Below are positions 43,895-53,421 of a stretch of DNA of 64,000 nucleotides, in pieces (position 1 is the first letter of the stretch; each line of letters starts with the position of its first letter). Made by a program: the position numbers and the translations under genes. The notes under the pieces were generated by a model that made no database searches, was not told the origin of the DNA, and saw only the letters and a list, made by a program, of their open reading frames with translations. Source of the stretch: Candidatus Pelagibacter communis (GTDB lineage Bacteria > Pseudomonadota > Alphaproteobacteria > Pelagibacterales > Pelagibacteraceae); the NCBI GenBank assembly GCA_001179885.1, contig CVSD01000004.1, positions 1 through 64,000 on the forward strand, in the 5' to 3' direction.

Positions 43895-44668
43895 TTGAAT
43901 AAAGATAAATTTAAAGTTGCAAACAAATCATTTAAATCAAGATTGATTGTAGGAACAGGAAAATATAACAATATGTCTCAGTGCGCTAAAGCAATTAAGC
44001 TTTCAGGCGCAGATATCGTTACAGTGGCAGTAAGAAGAGTAAATATAAATGATAAAAGAAAACCCTTATTGATGGATTTTATAGATCCAAAAAAAATAAC
44101 TTATTTACCTAACACCGCTGGATGCTTTAATTCCGAAGAAGCATTAAGAACTTTACGATTAGCTAGAGAAATTGGAGGCTGGAAATTAGTTAAGCTGGAA
44201 GTTTTAGGAGATAAAAAAAATTTGTTTCCTGAAATGATTGAAACTCTTAAATCAACTGAAATTTTATCAAAAGAAGGATTTGAAGTAATGGTTTATTGCA
44301 ATGATGATCCATTAATGGCGAAGAGATTAGAAAATGCTGGTGCATGTGCGATTATGCCTTTAGCAGCACCAATTGGTTCAGGATTAGGTATTCAAAATAA
44401 AATTAATATTAAAATAATTAGAAAACAAACAAAATTACCATTAATTATTGATGCAGGACTCGGTCAAGCATCTGACGCAACGATTGCTATGGAACTTGGT
44501 TGTGATGGTGTTTTAGTAAATACCGCTATTGCAAAAGCTAAAAAACCATTTGATATGGCTTTAGCTTTCAAAAATGCAGTTATAGCAGGTAGACAATCAT
44601 ATCTTTCAGGTAGAATTGAAAAAACATTAATGGGAAATGCATCATCTCCAAAAAAAGGAACTATTTAG
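43895..44668 (+). CDS. thiG: Thiazole synthase
   Basis: Forms the thiazole phosphate of thiamine from deoxyxylulose phosphate, dehydroglycine and ThiS thiocarboxylate. The protein is about 257 residues from the TTG at 43895, giving MNKDKFKVANKSFKSRLIVG. Family features are the GTGKYNN segment, TVAVRRVN (about 50), the KLEVLGD lysine region (about 100) and PLAAPIGSGLGIQN (about 160). A TIM-barrel fold is expected. It overlaps the convergent RNase E/G gene by 8 nt. Confidence 0.95.
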   Translation: MNKDKFKVANKSFKSRLIVGTGKYNNMSQCAKAIKLSGADIVTVAVRRVNINDKRKPLLMDFIDPKKITYLPNTAGCFNSEEALRTLRLAREIGGWKLVKLEVLGDKKNLFPEMIETLKSTEILSKEGFEVMVYCNDDPLMAKRLENAGACAIMPLAAPIGSGLGIQNKINIKIIRKQTKLPLIIDAGLGQASDATIAMELGCDGVLVNTAIAKAKKPFDMALAFKNAVIAGRQSYLSGRIEKTLMGNASSPKKGTI

Positions 44669-46439
44669 CTTTTTTGTAGAATTTTTTTTTTCTAAAAGTT
44701 TTTTTCTTAAATTTTTTCTTATCTTTTAATTCAATAATATTATTATTTGTTTTTTGCAGTTCAAGATTCTTTAGTTTTTCGAAATGCTCAATTAGTTCTA
44801 TAGTTTTTTTTGATTTATTTTTTACATCAATAATATATTCTGGGATGATCAAACTATTATCTGAAATAATATCTATTTTTAATTTATTTTTTTTTTCAAA
44901 ATAAGTTAGATCTTCAATAAAGTTTTCCTTTAGGAAATCTGAAATTTTTTTGCAAACTTTTAAATCGACGAATTTTGCTTTATTAAGAACTGCTTTTAAT
45001 TCAACTAATTTAAGAATTTTAAGTGCAAATGACTCATCAGTTAAATTTATTTTCCATTTTACCGCACTTTCTCTAAGTCTTTGTCTAGACATCTCCAATA
45101 GCCCAAAATTTGATATTCTTCCAATTTGAATTCTAGCTCTATCAGGTCTGCATTTTTCTTTTAACCTTCTTTCAACTAATTTTCGATTTCCGAAGCTTAA
45201 CATATCGATAAAATCAATGATAATTAATCCAGATAGATCTCTAATTTTTATTTGTCTAGCAATCTCGTCAGCAGCTTCTAAATTTGTATCGAGAGCAGTA
45301 CTTTCGACATTTTTTTGTTTAATTGAGCTCCCAGAATTAACATCAATTGAAACTAAAGCTTCAGTAGGATTTATAACTAAATACCCACCTGAATTTAATT
45401 TTATTTCAGATTCAAAAATTTGATTTAATTTTTGCTCTATGCTTTCCTCAATGAATAAAGGTTTCTTTCCTCTATATTTCTTTATTTTCTTAACGTGTGA
45501 AGGCATCATCATTTTCATAAAATTTTGTGCTTTTTTGTACCCCTCATTGCCTTCGACTATTATATTTTTAGTATTTTCATCATACATATCTCTTAAAGTT
45601 CTTTTAATTATTTCACTTTCTTGATGTATTAGTGATGGAGCTATAGATCCAAGAGCATTATCTTTTATTTGATTCCAGTTATTTATTAGAGTAGTTAAAT
45701 CATGATTAATTTCATTTTTTGTCTTATTGCTACCTGCTGTTCTAACTATTAAACCCATTTCTTTTGGAATTTCGATTTCATTTAAAATAGATCTTATTTT
45801 TTTTCTGTCTGCAGGATTAAATATTTTTCTGGAAATTCCTCCACCCTTTGAAGTATTAGGCATTAAAACTATATACTTACCAGCAATTGATATAAAAGTA
45901 CTTAGTGCAGCACCTTTTTGTCCACGTTCATCTTTTATTACTTGAACTAATATAACTTGATTAGGTTTAATAACTTCTTGTATTTTGTATTTTTTAAATC
46001 TGAATTTGTTTTCAGATTTTTTTTCTTTTTCAGTTTCTAAATTTTCTTTTTCTTCTGCAGCTTTTTTTTCAATTGGATCTTCAGTTTCTAATTTTCCCTC
46101 TGCTAAATTTTCTTCTTCTTTAGCTTCGACTTTCTTTGATAACTCTTCTCTTACTCTTTCTTCCTCTTGTTTAATTATTTCTAGGTCGCTTTTTGGTATT
46201 TGATAGTAATCAGACTGAATATCATTAAATGACAAAAATCCATGTCTTTCTCTACCAAAATCTACAAAAGCAGCTTGTAAAGATGGTTCGATACGACTTA
46301 CTTTACCCAAGTAAATATTATTTTTAATAAGGTTATTCTTTAAACCTTCATACTCATAGTCTTCAATATTATCACCTGACTTGAGTACAACTCTAATTTC
46401 ATTCGGATGCGATGCATCAATATATAAATTTTTTTCCAT
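44661..46439 (-). CDS. Ribonuclease E/G family endoribonuclease without Zn-link
   Basis: Processes rRNA and degrades mRNA. The 592-residue protein has an S1 domain (about 35-60 and 150-185) interrupted by a charged Glu/Lys-rich insert (about 85-150), as in other alphaproteobacterial RNase E. It keeps the catalytic acidic motifs ALVSIDVNSGS and LIIIDFIDML. It then shows FGLLEMSRQRLRESAVKW, where other members carry CPxCxGTG; no Cys pair follows, so the Zn-link is missing. It ends in a lysine-rich tail. The degradosome scaffold region of E. coli RNase E is absent. It converges on thiG. Confidence 0.9.
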   Translation of the reverse strand: MEKNLYIDASHPNEIRVVLKSGDNIEDYEYEGLKNNLIKNNIYLGKVSRIEPSLQAAFVDFGRERHGFLSFNDIQSDYYQIPKSDLEIIKQEEERVREELSKKVEAKEEENLAEGKLETEDPIEKKAAEEKENLETEKEKKSENKFRFKKYKIQEVIKPNQVILVQVIKDERGQKGAALSTFISIAGKYIVLMPNTSKGGGISRKIFNPADRKKIRSILNEIEIPKEMGLIVRTAGSNKTKNEINHDLTTLINNWNQIKDNALGSIAPSLIHQESEIIKRTLRDMYDENTKNIIVEGNEGYKKAQNFMKMMMPSHVKKIKKYRGKKPLFIEESIEQKLNQIFESEIKLNSGGYLVINPTEALVSIDVNSGSSIKQKNVESTALDTNLEAADEIARQIKIRDLSGLIIIDFIDMLSFGNRKLVERRLKEKCRPDRARIQIGRISNFGLLEMSRQRLRESAVKWKINLTDESFALKILKLVELKAVLNKAKFVDLKVCKKISDFLKENFIEDLTYFEKKNKLKIDIISDNSLIIPEYIIDVKNKSKKTIELIEHFEKLKNLELQKTNNNIIELKDKKKFKKKTFRKKKFYKKAK

Positions 46440-46518
46440 AAAGTGTTTTTTGATTGTTTCATAAATAATTAAAAATTTTGTTTATATTCTTATGCCTTAT
46501 CTTTAACAAATTCCGATA

Positions 46519-46524
46519 TATAAT
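46519..46524 (+). promoter_or_regulatory. Candidate -10 element for the PBP1A gene
   Basis: A perfect TATAAT lies 9 bp upstream of the PBP1A ATG, so transcription would start only a few bases before it. No good -35 is visible at the usual distance. Confidence 0.35.
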
Positions 46525-46533
46525 GGAAACAAA

Positions 46534-48870
46534 ATGAATAGAATAATTAAAAATATATTTATTGGTTTTCTTAGTTTTTCATTAATATCCCTGATTCTTA
46601 TTCTGGGTATTTTGTGGAATTTTTCAAATAATATACCTGATTATAAATTTTTAAAGAGTTATAAACCACCAGTCTCAAGTAAAGTCTATTCTGGAAATGG
46701 AGACCTTGTTGCTGATTTTTCAAAAGAAAAAAGAATTTTTGTTCCATATAGTTCAATACCTCAAAATGTAATCAATTCATTTTTATCAGCTGAGGATAAA
46801 AATTTCTTTTCACATCCTGGAGTAGATGCCAAAGGAGTTTTAAGAGCAGTTATTAACAACATTAAAAATATTTTGACTTCAAAAAGATTAGAAGGTGCAT
46901 CAACAATTACACAACAAGTAGCAAAAAACTTTTTGTTAACTAATGAAGTAAGTTTAAATAGAAAAATAAAAGAGGCAATTTTAGCTTTCAGAATTGAAAG
47001 AGCATTATCTAAGGAGAGAATATTAGAATTATATTTGAACCAAATTTATCTTGGAAGTGGCGCTTATGGTGTAGCTGCAGCTAGTTTAGAATATTTTGAC
47101 AAATCTATTAAAGAACTGGCTTATGAAGAAGCAGCTTTATTAGCTGCATTACCAAAAGCACCAAGTAGATATAATCCATATAGAGATATTGATTTAGCTA
47201 AATTTAGAAGAAATTTAGTCTTAAAAAATTTATTTGATAATAATTTCATAACTAATGATGAATATAAAATTTTAAAAAAAAAAAGCATAGAACTAAAAAA
47301 AAATAAAAGAGTTTTTTTAGAAGATTCTCAATATTATATTGAAGATGTTAGAAAAAATATAATTGAAATTCTTTCTTATGAAAAAGTTTACAATCAAGGT
47401 TTTAACATTAATACTCCAATAAATTTAGAACTTCAAAAAATAGCAACTGATTCTCTTAGAAATGGATTAATTGAATACGATAAAAGAAAAGGTTGGCGAG
47501 GGCCACTTCTTAATAAGAACTACTCAAAAAAATGGTATAAAGGTTTAGAAAAATATAATTTAGAAAAATCTATAAATTGGAAAATTGCTATTATAACCAA
47601 AATTTCTAAATTTTCTTCAGAAATTGAAACCGAAGATAAAGTTAAAGGTGTAATTGATTATAGCGATATTTCTTGGACCAAAAAAGAATTTGATGAATTA
47701 TTAAAAGAAGGCGATGTAGTTTACGTTGAAGAAATTAAAAATAATAGATTTAGTTTAAAACAAATTCCAAAAATCAATGGAGGAATAGTTGTAATGGACC
47801 CATACACCGGGAGAGTTATGGCTTTAAGTGGAGGATTTAGTTTTAAAAATAGTGAGTTTAACAGAGCATCTCAGGCGTTACGTCAACCAGGTTCCGCGTT
47901 TAAACCTTTTGTTTATGCACTTGCTCTTGAAAACAACTACACACCATCTTCATTAGTTTTAGATGCCCCGTTAGTTTTAGATCAAGGCTCAGATCTAAAG
48001 ATGTGGAAACCTGAAAATTACGGAAAAAAATTTTATGGACCTTCAACTTTGAGAGTTGGATTAGAAAAATCAAGAAACCTCATGACAGTAAGGATCGCTC
48101 AAAACTTAGGTGTTGATAAAGTTGCAAATTTTTCAAAAGATTTAGGTATTTATGAAAATCCTGAAGAACTATTATCAATTTCTCTTGGATCTGCAGAAAC
48201 TACATTACTAAAATTAACTTCAGCATATTCAGCTTTTATCAATGGAGGAAAACTAGTTTCACCGATTTTGATTGATCGTGTTCAAGATAGTGAGGGAAAT
48301 ACTATTCTAAATAATGAAAAAAGGGCTTGTTTCAATTGTGATCAAATATCTTTTTTAGGAAAAGATTATCCTAAAATAAAGAATGATTACAAACAGATAT
48401 TTTCTGCTCAGACTGCATACCAAATTACTTCTTTATTAGAGGGAGTAGTAAAAAGAGGAACTGGAAAAAAATTGAGAGATCTGAATCTTAATTTAGCTGG
48501 TAAAACAGGAACTACAAATAAGAATACAGACGCATGGTTTATAGGATTCACATCTAATTATGTAATTGGAGTTTATGTGGGTATGGATAATCCACAGCCA
48601 TTAGGAAAATTTGAGACAGGTTCCAAAACTGCTCTACCTATTTTTAAAAATTTTGTAAAAAAAGCAATTAAAAAATCTGACGCAAGACCTTTTAAAGTTG
48701 CTGATGGCATTACTATGATGGTAATCGATCCATCAACAGGACAAAAAGCAAAATTTACTTCAAAAAATACTATACTTGAGGCTTACAAAAGTAAGAATGT
48801 TGTTAACGGTGAAATATTATATTCAAATAATAATAGATTAGATATGAATAATATATTAAAGTTTTATTAA
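46534..48870 (+). CDS. mrcA: Penicillin-binding protein 1A (bifunctional)
   Basis: A 778-residue peptidoglycan synthase anchored by one N-terminal helix (about 8-30). The glycosyltransferase domain has FLSAEDKNFFSHPGVD (catalytic Glu), the ASTITQQVAKNFLL motif and RKIKEAILAFRIER. The transpeptidase domain has RQPGSAFKPF (SxxK), KSRN (SxN position) and LAGKTGTTNKNTDAWFIG (KTG). Its TAA shares a base with the prfB ATG. Divergent RNase E/G lies 94 bp upstream. Confidence 0.96.
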   Translation: MNRIIKNIFIGFLSFSLISLILILGILWNFSNNIPDYKFLKSYKPPVSSKVYSGNGDLVADFSKEKRIFVPYSSIPQNVINSFLSAEDKNFFSHPGVDAKGVLRAVINNIKNILTSKRLEGASTITQQVAKNFLLTNEVSLNRKIKEAILAFRIERALSKERILELYLNQIYLGSGAYGVAAASLEYFDKSIKELAYEEAALLAALPKAPSRYNPYRDIDLAKFRRNLVLKNLFDNNFITNDEYKILKKKSIELKKNKRVFLEDSQYYIEDVRKNIIEILSYEKVYNQGFNINTPINLELQKIATDSLRNGLIEYDKRKGWRGPLLNKNYSKKWYKGLEKYNLEKSINWKIAIITKISKFSSEIETEDKVKGVIDYSDISWTKKEFDELLKEGDVVYVEEIKNNRFSLKQIPKINGGIVVMDPYTGRVMALSGGFSFKNSEFNRASQALRQPGSAFKPFVYALALENNYTPSSLVLDAPLVLDQGSDLKMWKPENYGKKFYGPSTLRVGLEKSRNLMTVRIAQNLGVDKVANFSKDLGIYENPEELLSISLGSAETTLLKLTSAYSAFINGGKLVSPILIDRVQDSEGNTILNNEKRACFNCDQISFLGKDYPKIKNDYKQIFSAQTAYQITSLLEGVVKRGTGKKLRDLNLNLAGKTGTTNKNTDAWFIGFTSNYVIGVYVGMDNPQPLGKFETGSKTALPIFKNFVKKAIKKSDARPFKVADGITMMVIDPSTGQKAKFTSKNTILEAYKSKNVVNGEILYSNNNRLDMNNILKFY

Positions 48871-49965
48871 TGGACTACAAATATATAGATTTTAAAAAAG
48901 AAATAGAAAAGATAAATCAAAGAGTTAAGGAGTATCTTTGATAAAAACGAAATCTATTTAAAATTGGAAAATTACAACAAAAGTATGCTTGAAGCCAATT
49001 TTTGGCAAGATAAATCAAATTCAACAAAAATTTTGAAAGAGAAAAAATTATTTGAAAACTTGATAAATTCTTACGAAAATTCATTAAATAAATTAAATGA
49101 TTTAGATGATTTAAATAAACTTGCTGTTGAAGAAAATAATATCAATATACAAAATGAAATTTTCGAAAATATAAAAGATCTTAGGAAAATTGTTAAAAAA
49201 AACGAAATTAAATGTTTTTTATCAAATGAGACAGACTCATTTAATTGTTATATAGAAATTCATGCTGGAGCAGGGGGCACTGAAAGTCAAGATTGGGCAG
49301 ACATGCTAAGAAGAATGTATTTAAAATGGTCTGATAACAAAAAGTTTAAATCAGTTTTAATCAGTGAACATAAAGGAGATGAAGCTGGAATTAAATCCTC
49401 AACTATCAAAATTGAAGGTGATTATGTTTTTGGTTGGTTAAAAAAAGAGTCTGGAATCCATAGATTAGTTAGAATATCGCCATTTGACTCTGGAGCTAGA
49501 CGTCATACTAGCTTTGCTAGTATTTGGGTTTATCCAGTTATTGATGAAAATATTAATATTGAAATTCTTGATAAAGATTTAAGAATTGATACTTATCGAT
49601 CAAGTGGAGCAGGTGGCCAACATGTTAATACTACAGATAGTGCAGTAAGAATTACACACCTTCCCTCAAAAATAGTAGTTCAATGTCAAAATGAAAGATC
49701 TCAACATAAAAACAAAGAAACATGCATGAATATGTTAAAAGCAAGACTTTATGATTTTGAAATAAAAAAAAAAGAAAAAGAAAGTGAAAATACAGAGTCT
49801 TCAAAATCCGAAATTGGCTGGGGACATCAAATAAGATCTTATGTTTTACAACCATATCAATTAGTAAAAGACAATAGAACAAGTTTTGAAAGCACAAGTC
49901 CATCTAAAGTTTTAGATGGTGAGATTGATGATTTTTTAGAACAATCTTTATATCAAATTAAATGA
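48870..49965 (+). CDS. prfB: Peptide chain release factor 2, made by programmed +1 frameshift
   Basis: Recognises UGA and UAA stop codons. The ATG at 48870 opens a 23-codon frame ending at an in-frame TGA (48939-48941). After a +1 shift on CTT (48936-48938, skipping T48939) the frame continues to 49965. The joined product is 364 residues, the normal RF2 length. The main frame has the SSGAGGQHVNTTDSAVRITH block with the GGQ motif and the domain-2 helices around residue 200. Read without the shift, the main frame would lack a conventional start and its first helix. It overlaps mrcA (1 nt) and the AsmA-like gene (4 nt). Confidence 0.95.
48927..48941 (+). promoter_or_regulatory. RF2 autoregulatory frameshift signal
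   Basis: AAGGAG-TAT-CTT-TGA: a Shine-Dalgarno-like hexamer, three bases, the slippery CTT and the UGA recognised by RF2 itself, with the same spacing as E. coli prfB. Low RF2 favours the shift. Confidence 0.93.
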
Positions 49966-52148
49966 AAGTAATATTAAAATTTACAATAGTTCTATTTTTT
50001 TTTTTAATAGTTTCAGTTTCTTATTTAAGTTTATTTGGAATCGAGACGGATAGATTTAACAATCAAATATTAAGTAAAATAAAAAAAACTGATGAAAAAA
50101 TTGATATTGAATTAAAAAAAATTAGATTAGTTTTAGATCCATTTAGATTTAAATTAAACATTAAAACAGTTGGATCTAAACTAAAAAAACAAAACAAAAT
50201 AATTGAACTCGAGAATATAAAAACTCAAATATCCATAAAATCAATAATTACAAATCAATTTTCAATCGAAAATTTAGAAATTTCGACAAAATCTTTAGAG
50301 ATTAAAAATTTGATATCATTTATAAGAACTTTTGAAAATTCACCTGAATTATTTATATTAGAAAAAACCATTAATAAAGGATACTTAATAGCAGATATAA
50401 AATTGGAATTTGATACTAACGGAAAAATTAAAAATAATTATAAAATTAATGGATTTATCAAAGATACAAAATTATCTATTTTAAAGAGATACAATATTCA
50501 AAAGTTTAATTTAATTTTTGAATATCAAAAAGATAATCTATATTTAAGTGACATTTCTTTTTTACTAAATGATTTAAATTTTTTGTCCAAGAAAATTCTG
50601 TTGAAAAAAAATAACAACAATTATCTAATCGAAGGAAATCTTAATCATAAATTAATTAATGTTGATCAAAAAAATTTAGATTTATTTATTAAGCCTATTT
50701 TTCCTAAATTAAATATAAAAACAATCAAATTCAGCTCTGACAGTTCTTTCTTGATAGAAATAAGTAAAAAATTTGATTTAAATAATTTTGAAATTAAATC
50801 GGAAGTGTTGATCGATGAATTTTCAACAATTAATGATTATGACTTAAAAGATATTTTTCCAAATATAAAAAAAGAAATTTTGTTTTTGAACAACAAATTA
50901 TCAATAAATTATAAAAAAAATTATTTTAATATAATTGGAAAAGGAGATGTTTTACTTCAAGATAAAAATGATAATTTAGAATTCTCTATAAATAAAAAAG
51001 ATGATGTTTTGAACTTTAAAAGTTCTTTGAAAATAAAAGATAACCCTTTTTTAATAGATTTTCTTAATTATAAAAAAAATAAAAAAAAAGAAACATTTAT
51101 TCAGTATGAAGGAAAACAAAATATAAATAATGAAACTTTGATTAAGAAATTTTCTTTGAATGAAGGTAAAAATAAAATTGAATTAAAGAATATAATATTT
51201 AATAAAAAATTTAAAATTATAAAATTAGATTCAGTAAAGTTAGACTATATTGATAAAGATAATCAAAAAAACTTAATAAATCTTAATAGAAAAAAAAATT
51301 TATATCATCTAAAAGGCTCTTACTTTAATGCAAACAAACTGATTAATGATTTATTATTTGATGAAAATAAAAATTCAAAAATTTTAAATATAAATAGTAG
51401 AATATTAATAGATATAAATAAAATTCAATTAGATAATGAATATTATTTATCAAGCTTTACTGGAGATATTTTTTATAAAAACAAAGAAGTTGTTAAAGCT
51501 AATTTGAATGGGATTTTTTCAGATAATAAAAAATTAAAATTCACAGTCAATACTAATGAAGATAATAAAATTACTACATTATTTGTTGATAAAGCAGAGC
51601 CAATAGTTCGTAGATATAAATTTATAAAAGGTTTTGATGAAGGATCGCTTGACTTTTATAGTACAAAAAAATTTGACGAATCTATTTCACAATTAAAAAT
51701 TTATGACTTTAAACTCAAAGAGTTACCTGCATTAACAAAAATTTTAACTTTAGCATCATTACAAGGAATTGCTGATATTTTATCAGGAGAAGGAATTCGT
51801 TTTGATGAATTTGAAATGAATTTTAAAAATAAAGGTAATTTAATGACTATCGATGAAATTTATGCAATTGGTCCAGCAATTTCTATTCTTATGGAGGGTT
51901 ATGTTGAAAAAAACAAACTTATAAGTTTAAGAGGAACATTGGTTCCTGCTACAACGATAAATAAGTTTATTGGATCTTTACCAGTCTTGGGTAAAATATT
52001 AGTAGGTTCAAAAACTGGTGAAGGCGTGTTCGGTGTAAGTTTTAAAATTAAAGGTCCACCTAAAAAATTAGAAACATCCGTAAATCCAATTAAAACATTA
52101 ACTCCGAGATTTATAACAAGAACTTTAGAAAAAATTAAGAAAAACTAA
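49962..52148 (+). CDS. AsmA-like/DUF3971-type envelope protein
   Basis: A 728-residue protein with one N-terminal membrane anchor (about 7-27, TIVLFFFLIVSVSYLSLFG), then a very long beta-rich, Asn/Lys-rich periplasmic region. The only well-conserved part is the C-terminus (about 585-700): LPALTKILTLASLQGIADIL, GEGIRFDEFE, IDEIYAIGPAISILMEGYV and NKFIGSLPVLGKIL. This matches the AsmA-like C-terminal domain of YhdP/AsmA proteins, which bridge the periplasm and move phospholipids to the outer membrane. It is coupled to prfB by ATGA and overlaps tyrS by 4 nt. Confidence 0.82.
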   Translation: MKVILKFTIVLFFFLIVSVSYLSLFGIETDRFNNQILSKIKKTDEKIDIELKKIRLVLDPFRFKLNIKTVGSKLKKQNKIIELENIKTQISIKSIITNQFSIENLEISTKSLEIKNLISFIRTFENSPELFILEKTINKGYLIADIKLEFDTNGKIKNNYKINGFIKDTKLSILKRYNIQKFNLIFEYQKDNLYLSDISFLLNDLNFLSKKILLKKNNNNYLIEGNLNHKLINVDQKNLDLFIKPIFPKLNIKTIKFSSDSSFLIEISKKFDLNNFEIKSEVLIDEFSTINDYDLKDIFPNIKKEILFLNNKLSINYKKNYFNIIGKGDVLLQDKNDNLEFSINKKDDVLNFKSSLKIKDNPFLIDFLNYKKNKKKETFIQYEGKQNINNETLIKKFSLNEGKNKIELKNIIFNKKFKIIKLDSVKLDYIDKDNQKNLINLNRKKNLYHLKGSYFNANKLINDLLFDENKNSKILNINSRILIDINKIQLDNEYYLSSFTGDIFYKNKEVVKANLNGIFSDNKKLKFTVNTNEDNKITTLFVDKAEPIVRRYKFIKGFDEGSLDFYSTKKFDESISQLKIYDFKLKELPALTKILTLASLQGIADILSGEGIRFDEFEMNFKNKGNLMTIDEIYAIGPAISILMEGYVEKNKLISLRGTLVPATTINKFIGSLPVLGKILVGSKTGEGVFGVSFKIKGPPKKLETSVNPIKTLTPRFITRTLEKIKKN

Positions 52149-53374
52149 TTTAACTCCATTTTAATATGCCTTTTTTTTCCAACTGAGAGTTTTAAATAAT
52201 CATTATGGAAAAGTTCATTTGTAATAATCAATTTTTCATTTGATATAATTTTATCATTAAGTTTAATAGCATTCCCTTTAATTAATCTTCTGATTTCACT
52301 TTTTGATTTTTCTAATTTAGATAAAATCACTAAATCAATAATTGTAATTTTATCATTAATATCTTTTTTTTTAATTTTAATTGAGGGTAAATTGGAGCCA
52401 AGTGAAGTACCTGAAAAAGCTTCTTTGGCAGCTTGTTCTGAATTTTGTGCAGCTTTTTTACCGTGAAGCATAGCAGTCGTTTCATTTGCTAACTTAATTT
52501 TAAGTTGATTAATATTAGAGTCTTTTATTTTTTCTATCTCTTCAGTATTTAAATCTGTAAACATCTTTAAAAATTTAATTACATCTCTATCATCAACATT
52601 CCTCCAGAACTGCCAATAGTCATAAGATGATAATAATTTCTCATCCAACCAAACTGCACCTGTTTCTGTTTTACCCATTTTAGCTCCTGAAGCTAATGTA
52701 ATCAAAGGAGTAGTTAACCCGTAAGCTTGATTTCCTGAATATCTCTTAATTAGCTCAGTTCCATTTACGATGTTACCCCATTGATCTGAACCTCCAATTT
52801 GTAAAGAACAATTTTTTTTTTTATTTAATTCTAAAAAATCATAAGCTTGCAAAATCATATAATTAAACTCCATATAACTCAAAGATTGCTCTCTATCCAA
52901 TCTAGTTTTAACACTTTCAAAAGTAAGCATTTTGTTAATTGTAAAATGCTTTCCAATATCCCTTAAAAAGGAAATATAATTTAAATCTTTGAGCCAAGAA
53001 TAGTTATTTACAAAAATGGGTTTCGTTTTTTGGTTATTGTTGTCTAAAAATTTTTTTAAAATTTTTTCAATACTTTTGATATTTTTATCTATTTCTTTTT
53101 CAGTTAGTATCTTTCTTGTTTTATCTTTTCCTGAGGGGTCTCCAATTCTAGTAGTACCCCCACCTAATAACACTATTGGTCTGTGTCCATGTTTTTGAAG
53201 AAGTCTTAAACACATAATTTGAAGTAAGCTCCCAACATGTAGGCTTTCAGCAGTACAATCAAAACCAATATACCCCTTAATTTTTTCTTTATTAAGCAAA
53301 TCAGATAATTCTTCTTCGCTTGTACATTGATAGAAATAACCTCTATCTTTAAATTCTTTTAAAAATTTATTCAT
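52145..53374 (-). CDS. tyrS: Tyrosyl-tRNA synthetase
   Basis: A 409-residue class I synthetase. It has GFDCTAESLHVGSLLQIM (HIGH-like HVGS, about 38-55), GGSDQWGNIVNG (about 190-201), KMGKTETG as the KMSKS equivalent (about 228), and a C-terminal S4 RNA-binding domain (about 345-405). It is single-gene, converging on the AsmA-like gene (4-nt overlap) and divergent from anmK across 47 bp. Confidence 0.96.
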   Translation of the reverse strand: MNKFLKEFKDRGYFYQCTSEEELSDLLNKEKIKGYIGFDCTAESLHVGSLLQIMCLRLLQKHGHRPIVLLGGGTTRIGDPSGKDKTRKILTEKEIDKNIKSIEKILKKFLDNNNQKTKPIFVNNYSWLKDLNYISFLRDIGKHFTINKMLTFESVKTRLDREQSLSYMEFNYMILQAYDFLELNKKKNCSLQIGGSDQWGNIVNGTELIKRYSGNQAYGLTTPLITLASGAKMGKTETGAVWLDEKLLSSYDYWQFWRNVDDRDVIKFLKMFTDLNTEEIEKIKDSNINQLKIKLANETTAMLHGKKAAQNSEQAAKEAFSGTSLGSNLPSIKIKKKDINDKITIIDLVILSKLEKSKSEIRRLIKGNAIKLNDKIISNEKLIITNELFHNDYLKLSVGKKRHIKMELN

Positions 53375-53421
53375 AAGTCTATAGTTTCACAATATACATT
53401 ATTTATTAAAAAAAAATAAGA

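Noticed and set aside
48964-49965. prfB as a frameshifted pseudogene
   Set aside because: The upstream stop is the standard RF2 autoregulatory frameshift with an intact signal.
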